From positions 20,422,876 to 20,486,875 of the forward strand of contig OY987305.1 of assembly GCA_963920635.1 (NCBI GenBank): 64,000 nt of DNA, in the 5' to 3' direction. The notes beneath the pieces were generated by a model. The model was given only the letters and a program-made list of their open reading frames with translations. It had not been told where the DNA came from and made no database searches. Source of the DNA: Pseudeuparius sepicola (taxonomy: Eukaryota; Arthropoda; Insecta; Coleoptera; Anthribidae). A program made the position numbers and the translations under genes. Shown piece by piece: positions 22,250-33,169 of this stretch. The stretch's first letter is position 1. Each line of letters starts with the position of its first letter.

Positions 22250-22987
22250 GTGAGTTTTTTGTGCTCAGAGCAAAGATGTATATAACCTAGATACACAGAG
22301 CCCAGGAATCACAGGGGCATGCCTAATATCTCGCGATGTTTGTGCCACTGGACAGAAACCCGAGACAAACCTGCTCGTACGGCAAGTTCCAGATAGTCGA
22401 ACTGAGGCAGAAGTAGACAGGCACTTGCCGGTGACCACTTAGAACCAGATGGTTAATCTACTCGATAGTAGATGGCACAATTATGAATTTATTTGGAGAA
22501 TCGGCCTTTCTGAATATCTAAGTTGTATACATCTTTGCACAGAGTTAATTCAACCTGAAAGAACTTTTGCGGTTTTCTCTCTACCAACTCATTGACATTT
22601 CAAATGTATTTCCACGTGTCCATAAAAGTTTCTTTCAGTTTGGATTTACTTCTAGTTTGCGATTTAAACTTTATTTGAAAATTTGCGATTGACATTTTTC
22701 TTGAGATCACTGTATTAACCCAAAGTTGAAGCAAATAAATTTTTGAAAAGTAAAGTGGCAAATTTTCAACAAAATAATTAAGTAGGTATGTGCAAAATTT
22801 TCTCCTATATGGAAGCTATAAAAGAATTTTCAGGTAAAATTTGTGGAAAAGGCACATTTGAGGATTATAAAATTACAATCAAACTGGGCTGTAACAGCCA
22901 CAGAATATTGTCAACAAAGTGACATCTGTGGACCGATGACCAAACCATTCAAACTCATTTCTACTAAATCATAACAAGTAAAGATAA
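22250..22987 (+). other. Intron sequence of the DBS-like gene, no element recognised
   Basis: Starts with a consensus donor (GTGAGT). AT-rich, with no reading frame or inverted repeat seen before the Penelope-like element at 22988. Confidence 0.5.
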
Positions 22988-23329
22988 CATTGAATTTTAA
23001 TTGGGTTTTTCGCCACCAAACTGGTTAGAAGACAACTTTTTCAAGTTGCCTGGAAAATTAATAAATTCTTAACAGTAAATGAACTTAAACTTGAACTTGT
23101 AACTCAAAAAATATCTTCAACAAATTTGTCTCCTGAGCTTTCGGAGAATAAATCTTCCTTCTTTCTCAAAGATCTTGTCATGTCAAAGTGAAATGACAGA
23201 TTAATAAATTTCAGGTTAAAATGTCATGACAACAGAAACAATTGCCTAGCCACCTGTCTAATATTGTACCCTGTGTTCTACCTAATTATTTATACAAATT
23301 TCTCTTTGAATAAGTGGCAATAATATTTT

Positions 23330-23832
23330 ACTGAATTCCACTGAACATTCAGCAACACAGTTGTCTGTATTTCCTAGAATAAATGCTGATTCTTTAATTT
23401 TTCGTCTATTTCCTACTTCTTCTTTGAGAATTGGTTTGGAACTATCCCACAAAATCCTATGATTGTTATTAAAAGAGTGTTCACATATTTTCGACTTCGA
23501 AATTTGATTTTGCCTGATATAATTTTTATGTTCTTTTAAACGAACGATAAATGGCCTACAAGTCTCCCCAACATAGAACTTTCCACATTCGCAAGGAATT
23601 TTATAAATGCAATTTTTTTAACTTTGTACCTCATTAAATGGTTTCGTTTTAATTAGCATCGATCTTAATGTATTTTTGGTTTTAAATACTGTTCTGATAT
23701 TAAAACGATTGCCTATGCGTTTTAGCTTATCTGATAGTCGAGGAATATACGGAATAATTAAATTTACTGGTCGGTCCACCAGATTTATTTCCCTAATTCT
23801 ATTAGCATTGTTATTCTGTTGGCAATCCTTCT
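23330..23832 (-). pseudogene. GIY-YIG and RT C-terminal fragment, inverted piece of Penelope-like element
   Basis: The minus strand repeats the GIY-YIG coding region of 25080-25440 and, up to 23832, RT C-terminal sequence that is deleted from the plus-strand part. A 23620-23640 T-run shift breaks the frame. Confidence 0.75.
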
Positions 23833-23869
23833 GTTGCTGACAACAAGATTTCTAAGCTTGACATAGTAG

Positions 23870-25077
23870 CATCGGTAGAGGAAACAGCTCAAGCATTACC
23901 TGAGGAATTAGGCCAAGAATTTAGAGTCAGGTCAAAAATAATCTTAGAAAAAGATTTTAAACCAAAGTCAAATATTTTAAAGGATGAAAAAGCAGCAATT
24001 AGATCACTTAAATCAGATAGGATAATTAAAATATTACCAGCAGATAAGGGAAACGCAACTGTTATTTTAGAAAAAACGGTGTATGATAATAAATTAAATG
24101 ATTTATTAAATGAAGGAACTTACAAAAGGATAAACAAAGACCCTACAACTTCAATAGAAACTAAAATATACAAAACACTATATAAATACCGTGAACAAAT
24201 CACACAGAGACAAAGGACACTCTTAACTCCGCATCATTCAAAACCTCCACACTTTTGTATGGTTTACCAAAAATACACAAAACTAACATTCCTCTTCGCC
24301 CCATTGTAAGTTCAATAAATTCACCATGTCATTCGTTGGCAAAATATTTACTTAAAATTGTTAATCCGTTAGTAGGAAACTCAAATTCATTTATCAGAAA
24401 CAGTAATCATTTTTTGGAAAAAATTAGTTAACATGAATTTCCGGATCATTATATATTAGCTAGCTTTGATGTGGTTAGTCTTTTTACTAATGTCCCTGTT
24501 GACAAATCATTGAATATTTTATGCAGAAAGTTAGAAAATGATCAGACTTTAGTGGAAAGGACAAATTTGAATATAGATGCAATATTACAACTAACAACAC
24601 TCTGTGTTAAAACCGCTTATTTTCAACTAGGAAATAAATTTTACCAGCAGGAATTTGGAATGGCTATGGGGTCTCCTTTATCACCATTCATAAGCAATTT
24701 ATTTATGGAAGATTTTGAACAAAATGAGTTGACTAGATATGTTCACCAACCTAATGTTTGGTGGAGATATGTAGATGACATATTTGTTATATGGGAACAT
24801 GGAGTAGATGATTTAAATTCATTATTAAATTTTATAAACTCTGAAGAACCTTCTATTAAGTTTACCTTAAAAATTGAAAATAATAATTAATTACCTTTCT
24901 TAGATGTTTCTATAGTGAAATCAGATAGTATAGAAACTAGTGTCTATAGAAAACCAACACATGCTAATAGATATCTCCATTTTAATTCCAATCATCATAT
25001 TAGTGTTAAAAAAGGAGTAATTAAAAGTTTGTATAACAGGGCTAAAGAGATTTGTTCTAATCACACAAAATTTGATG
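23870..25077 (+). pseudogene. Penelope-like reverse transcriptase (RT), broken
   Basis: Visible segments are ILPADKGNATVILEK (24030 region), FYGLPKIHK after a shift near 24255, LASFDVVSLFTNVPV (24460), FGMAMGSPLSPFISNLFMED (24650) and WWRYVDDIFVIWEHG (catalytic YVDD at about 24770). A downstream frame carries SVYRKPTHANRYLHFN. Frameshift near 24260, stops near 24431 and 24888. The RT C-terminus is missing from about 25077 and the frame passes directly into GIY-YIG. Confidence 0.85.
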
Positions 25078-25452
25078 CTAGTTAAAACGAAACCATTTAA
25101 TGAGGTACAAAGTTTAAAAAATTGCATTTATAAAATTCCTTGCGAATGTGGAAAGTTCTATGTTGGGGAGACTTGTAGGCCATTTATCGTTCGTTTAAAA
25201 GAACATAAAAATTATATCAGGCAAAATCAAATTTCGAAGTCGAAAATATGTGAACACTCTTTTAATAACAATCATAGGATTTTGTGGGATAGTTCCAAAC
25301 CAATTCTCAAAGAAGAAGTAGGAAATAGACGAAAAATTAAAGAATCAGCATTTATTCTAGGAAATACAGACAACTGTGTTGCTGAATGTTCAGTGGAATT
25401 CAGTAAAATATTATTGCCACTTATTCAAAGAGAAATTTGTATAAATAATTAG
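25078..25452 (+). pseudogene. GIY-YIG endonuclease domain of Penelope-like element
   Basis: An open stretch with the GIY-YIG signature (NCIYKIPCECGKFYVGETCR), then RLKEHKNYI and the C-terminal SRNP-like block ...LPLIQREICINN, stop at 25450. In intact elements this nuclease nicks the target DNA and starts reverse transcription. The domain itself is intact but no longer joined to a working RT. Confidence 0.85.
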
Positions 25453-25744
25453 GTAGAACACAGGGTACAATATTAGACAGATGGCTAGGCAATTGTTTCT
25501 GTTGTCATGACATTTTAACCTGAAATTTATTAATCTGTCATTTCACTTTGACATGACAAGATCTTTGAGAAAGGAGGAAGATTTATTCTCCGAAAGCTCA
25601 GGAAACAAATTGGTTGAAGATATTTTTTGAGTTACAAGTTCAAAGTTTAGTTCATTTACTGTTAAGAATTTTTTCCAGGCAACTTGAAAAAGTTGTCTTC
25701 TAACCAGTTTGGTGGCGAAAAACCCAATTAAAATTCAATGAATC

Positions 25745-26366
25745 TGCCACAAATAAATCTTAGAAAATAAGTAAAGAAAACATTATACAAATTTATAAAT
25801 ACAGGGGACAATCAATAACAAAACATACAAGGATTGTTCAATAAGATAAACATTAGATAAATCAAAGTCCAATCGCCGAGTCGGCAAAATCTACTAGTAT
25901 AAATTCGGCACCAGCCACAAGCTGGGCATCTGTAAGCCCCGCTTATTAGCAGCTACTTGATCACTGACCACCCTCGGTGGTCTGACATAACAATGGATCC
26001 CGCTAGATAGCCTCCTTGTTCAGGTCGGGCTCTGAGGGGCAGACGACAGCACCCCCCGGGTACTGTTGAAGTCCTCAGCTGGTCAGCAGCGGCAGCTCGC
26101 GCCGCCGGGTTACTTCCACGTACTATCGGTCGCATCGGTCCATAGTCCGCACTACCCCTGCCATGGCCCAGATACTGTTAGAGGCATATCTGTGAGTGGA
26201 AGAATAAACATCACCCTACTTTGTACCTGCTGCCTTCTTCAATCTGCGCTTCGCGACTCCCGCACCCAGTGATCCCGGCAAGCCGCGAGGGTCAGTCCAA
26301 CCCTCCGGCACACAAGTAGTGCGACACATGGTAGAGGCCCCATGTTAAGGCACTGGTGTGACAATA
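25745..26366 (+). other. GC-rich patch, possible LTR or LTR-retrotransposon fragment
   Basis: A strongly GC-rich segment (about 25860-26340) in AT-rich DNA. It has a TATA-like TAGTATAAATTCGG near 25898, an AATAAA near 26203, and then a GC-rich tail with CCGGCACACA. This order (TATA, GC-rich leader, AATAAA, CA end) resembles an insect LTR. No second copy or target duplication was found. An alternative is an exon: 26078-26188 is open between a CTCAG and a CT/GTGAGT. I cannot decide between the two. Confidence 0.35.
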
Positions 26367-26368
26367 TA

Positions 26369-26515
26369 GTAAACTCTCGGTTATAACGAACGAATTTGAA
26401 ATACCCGTCCAAAGTCCCTACGAATCAAATTAGTTGTTTGTAATGAACGCTCGCATCATATTATAAACCAATTTCATGGTCCTTTGAAGATTCGTTCTTC
26501 AACCGACCTCGACTG
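26369..26515. mobile_element. Small pogo-like MITE
   Basis: Flanked by TA. Ends CTCGGTTATAACGAAC and GTTCTTCAACCGACCTCG are imperfect inverted repeats of the kind seen in pogo/jerky-type elements. 147 bp, non-coding. Confidence 0.45.
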
Positions 26516-27429
26516 TATGTGACTTGTTCTCCTGTACAGAAAAAAACTTACTTAAAAAAATCGTTGCGAATAAAATGACTACTAACTACATGTTGCAACT
26601 ACTTGGTACTACAACACAGACAGGTACTACGGCTCTGTCCAAAATGATCCGATGCAGCAAAACAGTCAGTTGATTACGACAGAGCCCTCTGCCAGCTGAA
26701 ATTAAGCTGAGTTGGAGTTAGTAAAAGCGCGGGAGTCTGAAAACTATTGAGGGAGTCGAAATTCCTATATTTTGCACAAACCATAAAGCAATATAATTAA
26801 TTTAATAGAAACCAGCATATAGGCACTTTCTTGGGCTTCATCCCCTCATAACCATTCTTAATCACTTTGTTTCTTTAAAACAAGGACAAAATTTTATCCC
26901 AAAAACTGGAAAATGACATATCACTAGCTATTTTCAAATTGACCCCATCACACCCTTTTTGCAATAATGCCAAAATAGCTTCAACCTATAAATAATATAC
27001 TAATTTCTTTCAATACAGACTACTGTATCATGAAAAATAAATAAGAATCGTTTTCATCTTATTTTCACCTATTTCCATGGAGCGGTTTCGCCTAATAATA
27101 ATATTTATGTAGTTATATGTAATTGTGAAAGTAATAAATGAAAAACAACTGAACTTAATAACTTAGGTATTTATTATAGCCTCTTGGCATTGGGTAATAA
27201 GTCTATTAACAAATTTTTGTAAACTACCATGGATAACATCTAGGCTAATTTGCTCTCTGTGAAACATATGAACCTAAAAACTTTGTTATTAAAAAACTTG
27301 TACTTTTCTAACTTTTTCTTGACAATATGATATTAGGAAAGACCTGAATAATAGAAAATTTACTTATTGAAAGAAGATAATAAAAATAAAATAATACTAT
27401 ATTAATATATCGAATGGGCCAAAAATTTT
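26516..27429. other. No gene recognised
   Basis: AT-rich. A small inverted pair, GGCTCTGTC near 26632 and GACAGAGCC near 26678, may be a MITE remnant. Nothing else is supported. Confidence 0.4.
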
Positions 27430-28170
27430 GCTCGGCATCGTTGCTTGCAGAAAATAACGGACTGTTCACAGAGACCTTTAAAATGGACAATTTTTTAAAA
27501 TCTAATATGGCGGTGATATTTAAATTTAGTCCTTTGTTTGGGTTAATTTTCTTTGAAGAAAAAATGTTAGAATAATGCAACCAATACAAAAGTAAATAAA
27601 ATGGGCCTTCCTTTGCATCTTAAGATTACTGCGACGAAAACCGACCCATCGGAGGCGGAGCTATACGCAATAAAAAATGTGACATTTTCTTCCTTAATAT
27701 GTAGTACTGAAACTGCCTTCTTTCTTTTGCCCATATTTTTTATTTCCTAACTTTTGAAAGACGTGGCGTTTTTGCTTCACAGACAACTTTAGAATAGCTG
27801 ATTTTTTAAAAATTCTATATGGCAACAATGTTTAAATTTAGCCCTTTGTTGGACTAATTCTTTTGAAGAAAAAAGGTCGGGATGATGCAACCAATACAAA
27901 AAGTAAATAAAATGGGCCATGCTCTACAATTTAAGATCACTGCGAGAAAAATCGGTCCATTGGGGGCCTGGCTAGATGCAATAATAGAAAGCGTCATTTT
28001 CATCATTGTTATGCTGTAGTACTGAAACTGCCTTCTTTCTTTTGCCTATAATTTTGTTTATTTACTAACTGATTTTGATAAAATTTGCACTGTTGCTTAA
28101 GGGAAGGACGAATTATTGACAGAAAAGTTCAAAATAGCTGATTTGCTGAATTCCAAGATTATTTTTATCA
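27430..28170. repeat. Tandem repeat, about 311-bp unit, nearly three copies
   Basis: Landmarks repeat at 311-313 bp: TGCAACCAATACAAAA (27576 and 27886), AAATAAAATGGGCC (27597 and 27908), TACTGAAACTGCCTTCTTTC (27707 and 28019), ATATGGC (27505 and 27818). A third partial copy starts near 28085. The copies are diverged and non-coding. Confidence 0.8.
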
Positions 28171-28189
28171 TGTTCAAATGTTGACAGCT

Positions 28190-28850
28190 GCTTGTTTCCA
28201 AAATAAGGATTTATTTATTTTTTATATACAAGCATTATGTTAACATAAATTTAAGATTGTCTGCCTGTCCTTGCTCCACGCAAAATGATTTGGCATATAA
28301 ATTTCTAAGAAATGACATAGTAAAACTTTATTGTTATAAAACAATACTAAATTAAACCATCGTTCACCTCGTCCAAACCTGAGTTTGAAAAAGGTAGTTT
28401 GACTATGGAGGGGAGGGTTCACAAATAAAATTTTGAAATTAAAAATTGTGCCGCAGATTGTGTTGCATTTTTCATTAGTATAGTAAATAGAAGAAACAAT
28501 ATGCATCACACACTTGAATATCACTTGTGGTTTAGGCAGAAGCGACTTTTTTGTCCTAGCTAAAATGTTGCGAGTGATTATCTAGGACAGCGTTTCACAA
28601 AATGTGCTCTGTGGAGCCACGAGACTCCGTCAAACATGTGAGGACTCCACCACGCCACCAATGATACGTGAAAATTACCTATTTCCCAAAATTACTTAAA
28701 ATGTGGGAAAAATTCCCCCGAAGTGCAAGTTGGCAACACTGGCTATGCCCAAAGTCTATATAGGAGAAGTTGGCTCACGCTTACTTCATAACTGGCTGGT
28801 GGCGTTCGGCCACGCACAATACTCGGCGTAGTTATTATAAAAAAGAAAAG
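28190..28850. other. No gene recognised; possible hAT-end fragment near 28590
   Basis: CAGCGTTTCACAAAATGTG at about 28589 resembles a hAT terminus, followed by a GGACTCC/GAGACTCC-rich block. No opposite end was found. Confidence 0.3.
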
Positions 28851-29515
28851 AGCTATGGCTAATTTTCTAATTTTTTAAAAATTTTCACATAGTCAGACAT
28901 GGAATATTTTCATAATTACGTTCTATTTTATAATAAGACATACTTCAAATTTTCAAATATTGTATTTTTAGCTAGTAACAAAATGTAACAAATAAAACGA
29001 AAATTATCTTGATGGTGCTCCACCACATAGTTATTTGCCCGTAAGAAATTACCTAGATCAGCTCTATCCAAATAGCTGGATGGGGAGAAATAGACCTATT
29101 TCCTGGCTGCCCCGATCCCCCGATTTGTCTGTTTTGGATTTATTTTTGTGGGGAACAGTACAAAATAAAGTATGAGACAATTGATGAATTAAGAGCAGCT
29201 GTTTTAGAAGCAATTGCCAGTATAGACAGGCGCTCTCTAAGAAAGGCGAGAAATTCAGTTTTAAAAAGATGCAATATTTGCATAAATAATAATGGTGGAT
29301 TGTTTGAACACCTTTTAAAATAATAATAATTTGAGTTTGATTTTTTTTAATTTTTGTTTTATTTTGTTACATTTTGTTACCAGCTAAAAACAAAATAGTA
29401 GAAAGTTTGAAGTATATCTAATTATAAAATAGAACGTAATAATTATGAAAATGTTCCATGGCTGACTATGTGAAAATTAAAAAAAAAATAGAACAGAAAA
29501 TTAGCCATAGCTCTT
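28851..29515 (+). mobile_element. Mariner remnant bounded by inverted repeats
   Basis: AGAGCTATGGCTAATTTTCT at 28851 and AGAAAATTAGCCATAGCTCT ending near 29515 are inverted repeats that extend inward for about 120 bp. The same family forms the element at 43111-44536, so the true ends probably lie outside this segment and are decayed. Confidence 0.7.
29011..29323 (+). pseudogene. Mariner transposase C-terminal half (DD41D-type)
   Basis: Starts within the second catalytic motif (DGAPPHSYLPVRNYLDQLYP) and runs through WMGRNRPISWLPRSPDL and LDLFLWG (third Asp). A one-base shift near 29169 leads to YETIDELRAAVLEAI and the C-terminus NNGGLFEHLLK, stop at 29321. There are 41 residues between the second and third Asp. 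The N-terminal DNA-binding and first catalytic regions are missing. Confidence 0.8.
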
Positions 29516-29699
29516 TGGGCTTAATTGGGCAGTATTCCAAACTGCAATTCTTTCCTGTATATATATTTTCACATAAAGATGACTATGGCGGGAGTAGACC
29601 GTTCTATGGGAGAAGTGGCAGGAGGTCGTTTTACATCTTATTGAAATATTATTAAATAATAGAAAAAGTTTCAGGTTTTAGAATTTTCAACATTTACTT

Positions 29700-30335
29700 T
29701 TTAACATAATTGGCAGGCCGCTGTCAATCGCTGTCCCGCTGTTACCTCTGCGCGAGTCGATTTCAGATATTAGCGCCAATATAACTCAAACAAAATAAAA
29801 TTAATCTTTAGGAAATCTCACAAAATTTAGTGGCGCCAGCCGGCCTATATACATGGTTCAAACCAACAACAATTTCAAGAAAAAAAAGCCCCATGGTTGA
29901 AATCATTTACATTTGTCAAAATCAACTTACACTGTTTTTAAAAGAATGTATTACGTCATTAATTAAAGAAGCTGAAGAAGTCCAATGTACCAATATGTCA
30001 ATTAATATCTAAGTTCACACTCCAATAATGGAAGTTATTATAGTGAATATGTTATTGCTATTCCTACCAAACAACCCTTAAAAATCTTAATAAAATGCAA
30101 AAAAGATGAAGAAATTAAAATACTCTGCGAATCCAATTTAATTCATATTTCTGAAAATTGCGAAATAAATTACGATAGTTTCAAATTTATTAACAAGCAA
30201 GAAAAAATCATGGTAAACCATTCAATTTACCAGAAATACAAATGAATGATTTAAACTTCAATTATCTACCAGAAAAACAACTTCAAAATATTGACATAGC
30301 ATTGACAGCATTTTGGAATCTAAGTTTATTATTTT
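29700..30335 (+). pseudogene. LTR-retrotransposon fragment (LTR end, primer site, possible env piece)
   Basis: GGAAATCTCACA at 29812, followed by TTTAGTGGCGCCAGC near 29827, looks like an LTR end plus a primer-binding region. Downstream, short broken frames (about 30020-30330) with alternating hydrophobic stretches and spaced Cys (LIKCKKDEEIKILC) resemble the C-terminal part of envelope-like proteins of insect gypsy elements, but weakly. Stops are frequent. It faces the gag fragment at 30340-30675 on the other strand, so the retrotransposon pieces here are scrambled. Confidence 0.35.
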
Positions 30336-30339
30336 ATTA

Positions 30340-30675
30340 CAGAAGGTTAAGTAACTTTCTTGTGTAAATTGCCTAAGTCTTTGAAGATCTTGGATTAAAG
30401 AATTTAAGTCTGTCGGGTCGCCAAAATGGACTTGCAACAGATTAGAAATATCTTGCCATTCATTAATATCCCGACTGTTAATCAGCTATTACGAGGAAGG
30501 TAACTTCATCTTCTGTACAGATATCGTATGCCGTATTGCAAACATTGAGGAAAGTATGAAGTGCAACTAAATCGCCGTCATTTTCTGGAATTAGCATAAA
30601 AATGTATTTTAAATTGTAGGCAATTTGTTCAGTGGTTTCGACAGGATCAACATTGCTATCTCCTTGTCTTGACAT
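30340..30675 (-). pseudogene. Gypsy-type Gag fragment
   Basis: On the minus strand the frame from ATG 30675 (MSRQGDSNVDPVETTEQIAY) contains LIPENDGDLVALHTFLNVC, the conserved start of the gypsy Gag capsid domain. After a break at 30478, NEWQDISNLLQVHFGDPTDL and QFTQESYLTF continue it. These are capsid motifs of Ty3/gypsy and errantivirus-type Gag, which packages element RNA. Only the first quarter or so is present. Confidence 0.6.
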
Positions 30676-31089
30676 CTATAAAATTATCCGCGTGTTGGTT
30701 TATGAATAAATAAAATTACTAAGACTATCAAGTATTATCAAAATCATCAAAAATTGTCAAATTATAAAAAATTAATACAAAACACAATGTAAGAAAAATA
30801 ACCCGCATTAGTAGAAACTTCTGCATCTAGAAGTAGCTCTGAAAGTCGATGTTGCCTCTCTGCTGAAAGTGGAATAGGTACGTTGGCTCCCGCTCGATAC
30901 TATCCTACAAGTGCCTCCGCAATTTCGCCGGTTCTCAAAGGATATGCACCGTTGAAGCTGGATTTCTTCTGTGACTAGAGCTCTTTTCTGGAGCTGTTTT
31001 TTTCTTTTCTGGAACTCGATCTTCTCTGGAACTGGTTTTTCTTCTCGTTGAGACATAGATAAGGGTAATTTTTGAGCCTTTTTTGCAAA

Positions 31090-31670
31090 TCCCACCATTG
31101 CCACCAAATTTGTTAGGCGGACCAAGCGGCAAGTAACTTTTAAACAAATTATTTTTCTTTAGGTTTATTTAATAATGTTTACAAAAACTTATAACTCTTT
31201 ACAATTGGATTGAATTTGAGAATTGTTGGAAAAACAGAGGTTAGATTCACTGGTCGTGAATGGTAGTGCGTTATTGAATGTAAGTGCAGTGCCGCCGAAT
31301 GGCATTAGGGGCATTTATATTGTGTTTTTTGTGCTGAGTAAGAGGAACGCCAGAAACTCGCGATTTTCTAAAAGTTCTTAGAATGGATGTGGAGTCTGTG
31401 TAATATGAGAAGTTGAAGTTGCAGAAATTTTAGAAGCATGAAAACATATTTGAGACGTTATTTCTGTGATTAGTTGGCGTATTTTCTGATATAACATGCA
31501 TTCTGGCGGTGGAAATTCAGTGGAACACTTGAAGAGGGAGGCCAGCTCATCGCCACGTTTGAAATTTAAGGTGCTGACGTTGCATATTAGACTTATTGGG
31601 GACTTAAATTATTTTTTTAAAGGATTTTAGTGATGGGGAACTCCTTATATAAAGTAGAGAAGATATTACA
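31090..31670 (-). repeat. Possible gypsy-type LTR upstream of the Gag fragment
   Basis: On the minus strand, CCTTATATAAAG... near 31640 gives a TATA-type box. A primer-site-like TTGGTGGCAATGG near 31108-31095 follows the proposed LTR end. Gag begins 430 bp further on. A second LTR copy was not found, so the boundaries are inferred. Confidence 0.4.
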
Positions 31671-31723
31671 TTCACAGTCGAAAGCTGTCAAGTGGCACTG
31701 GATTGAGAGTACCTTTGGTCAAA

Positions 31724-32210
31724 ATGTTTACTTGTGAACAGTGCAATAAATCCTTCTCACGAAAAGATGCTTTGACGCGACACAAGCGTGAAACGTGTGC
31801 ATTGGGTTGAAAGACCCAATGGACCCAATGAAGAAAATACATATTTGTGAGTATTGCAATAAATACTTCTCGCAAAAAGACGCACTTACACGGCACAAAC
31901 ATGAGTCATGTATACACAAGACGAAAAGACAAGGTGATGTAGACAATGCTCCACTGCCAGCGAAAGAACTAAAGTATCCACATCTATCAATAAAGTAACG
32001 TGCACCTATTGTAATGTTGACGTTCCAGCTAATATGGTAAATTCGCATAATAAAACCCTCTTACACAAGGATAATGTGTATGCTCAAGGATCAACCGATG
32101 GTGTACAGAGAGTCCAGAGTGCTTTCAAGTGCAGGATAGCTTCGTACCGAATTAGTACCCTGAAGAAATATGTTGATTACAAAATATTTTTCAGCAATAT
32201 CTGTTCACGC
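31724..32210 (+). pseudogene. C2H2/C2HC zinc-finger fragment of a large-transposon-type protein
   Basis: Three finger-like units are visible: FTCEQCNKSFSRKDALTRH at 31727, HICEYCNKYFSQKDALTRH at about 31840 and TCTYCNVDVPANMVNSH at about 32003. They are followed by VQSAFKCRIASYRI (about 32105) and YVDYKIFFSNI. This finger plus 'SAFK-RI' block is the N-terminal layout of large insect proteins often found with DNA polymerase B or Polinton-type elements, as far as I recall. A stop after the first finger, a frame change before the third and loss of everything downstream show it is a fragment. Confidence 0.45.
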
Positions 32211-32640
32211 TCTGCTCACGATCTACGTTTGTACATATTTTGGGATATTTTGTATTACATTTTTATTTCTTTGGGTATAAAATTAATATAATATTTTGCT
32301 TTATCTACATAATTCATATGCAGCAGAAAGAAATCTCTATGCGGGTATTATTCCTGAATTTTGCTCATGCTTTACTTTTCGCGGCTAAAAATTTAAATCG
32401 GTTGATTTGGGTAACAATGCTCGCACACCCTCGGCGGGATAGATCCTAAAACTGGGAGTAGAGGCAGTACCGATAGAGGCGGTAGAACGGCCGTGCTGAA
32501 ACGATGCAAAACATCGACTGAAGATAAAATCGCTCGGTACGGCAGCAGAGCTCTTCCTACTCCACAAGATCACAGCATCCAGACAATCGCTGCAACTGCT
32601 ACAAGTTGCTCCCAACAGACAATCACTGGAAGATAGAGTA
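32211..32640. other. No gene recognised
   Basis: Open frames here are short. A GC-richer 32400-32640 stretch is unassigned. The inverted arm at 32640 follows. Confidence 0.35.
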
Positions 32641-32750
32641 AAGCCTGGTTGATGCAACTTTTTCTTTATGCTTTTGCTTTATCTTTTAAAAGTTGAACAT
32701 ATTGTAAAATAATGGAAGCGTTCAGGCAACACGTTTACTTTATGTCTTGC
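32640..32750 (+). repeat. Left arm of an inverted repeat (partner 35500-35610)
   Basis: AGCCTGGTTGATGCAACTTT, then TATGCTTTTGCTTTATCTTT, then GCGTTCAGGCA. These are complementary to CTGCCTGAACGTATGC, AAAGCATAAAGATAAAG and GCTGCATGAACCAGCTTA at 35519-35605. The hAT at 32841-34950 lies between. Confidence 0.65.
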
Positions 32751-33169
32751 TTTTTCTTTTATTTAAAAGTTGTGAAGTTTCATATTAAAGCAGACATTAA
32801 TGTTTCCTTTTAAATATAAATGTTTTCTATATTACCTACCCAGGGCCGCGCCGAGACAGGGGCAAAGCGGGGCACCGCCCCAGGGCGGCTAAAAAATAGG
32901 GGCGGCCAAACGGTAAAAAAAGTGGACGCCTATCAAGGTTAGTCTAACCTTGGACGTATATGGCCTTCTCACCAAGCTCGGTCATGTTCATTTGCGGGGG
33001 TCCATACCTGGATATGTACTCCTTTAGGCGGTTTTTAAGTACCTACTATAACAATAATACTTCAATAAGGCGATATCACACAAAAATATATTCCTCACAA
33101 AAATAAAAAATATATTTTAAATAAAAATTATGTAAACAAAATTTTTTTGCATGTGCGTTGGTTATAATA

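Larger units (their letters stand above)
22988..25740. mobile_element. Second Penelope-like retroelement, partly inverted
   Basis: The element starts CATTGAATTTTAATTGGG and ends with the reverse complement at 25740, because an inverted 3' piece (22988-23832, minus strand) is fused to a plus-strand copy (about 23833-25740). The terminal parts 23100-23640 and 25080-25640 are reverse complements. It lies in the probable intron of the DBS-like gene. This is a different family from the 8347-15487 element. Confidence 0.85.

Noticed and set aside
23150..23200. Hammerhead core in the second Penelope element
   Set aside because: GGAG...CTCC-GAAAGC is present, but the preceding box reads CTTTGAG in place of CTGATGA.
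32385..32657. 90-codon minus-strand open frame
   Set aside because: No recognisable domain; it runs into the inverted-repeat arm at 32640 and has no splice or promoter context.
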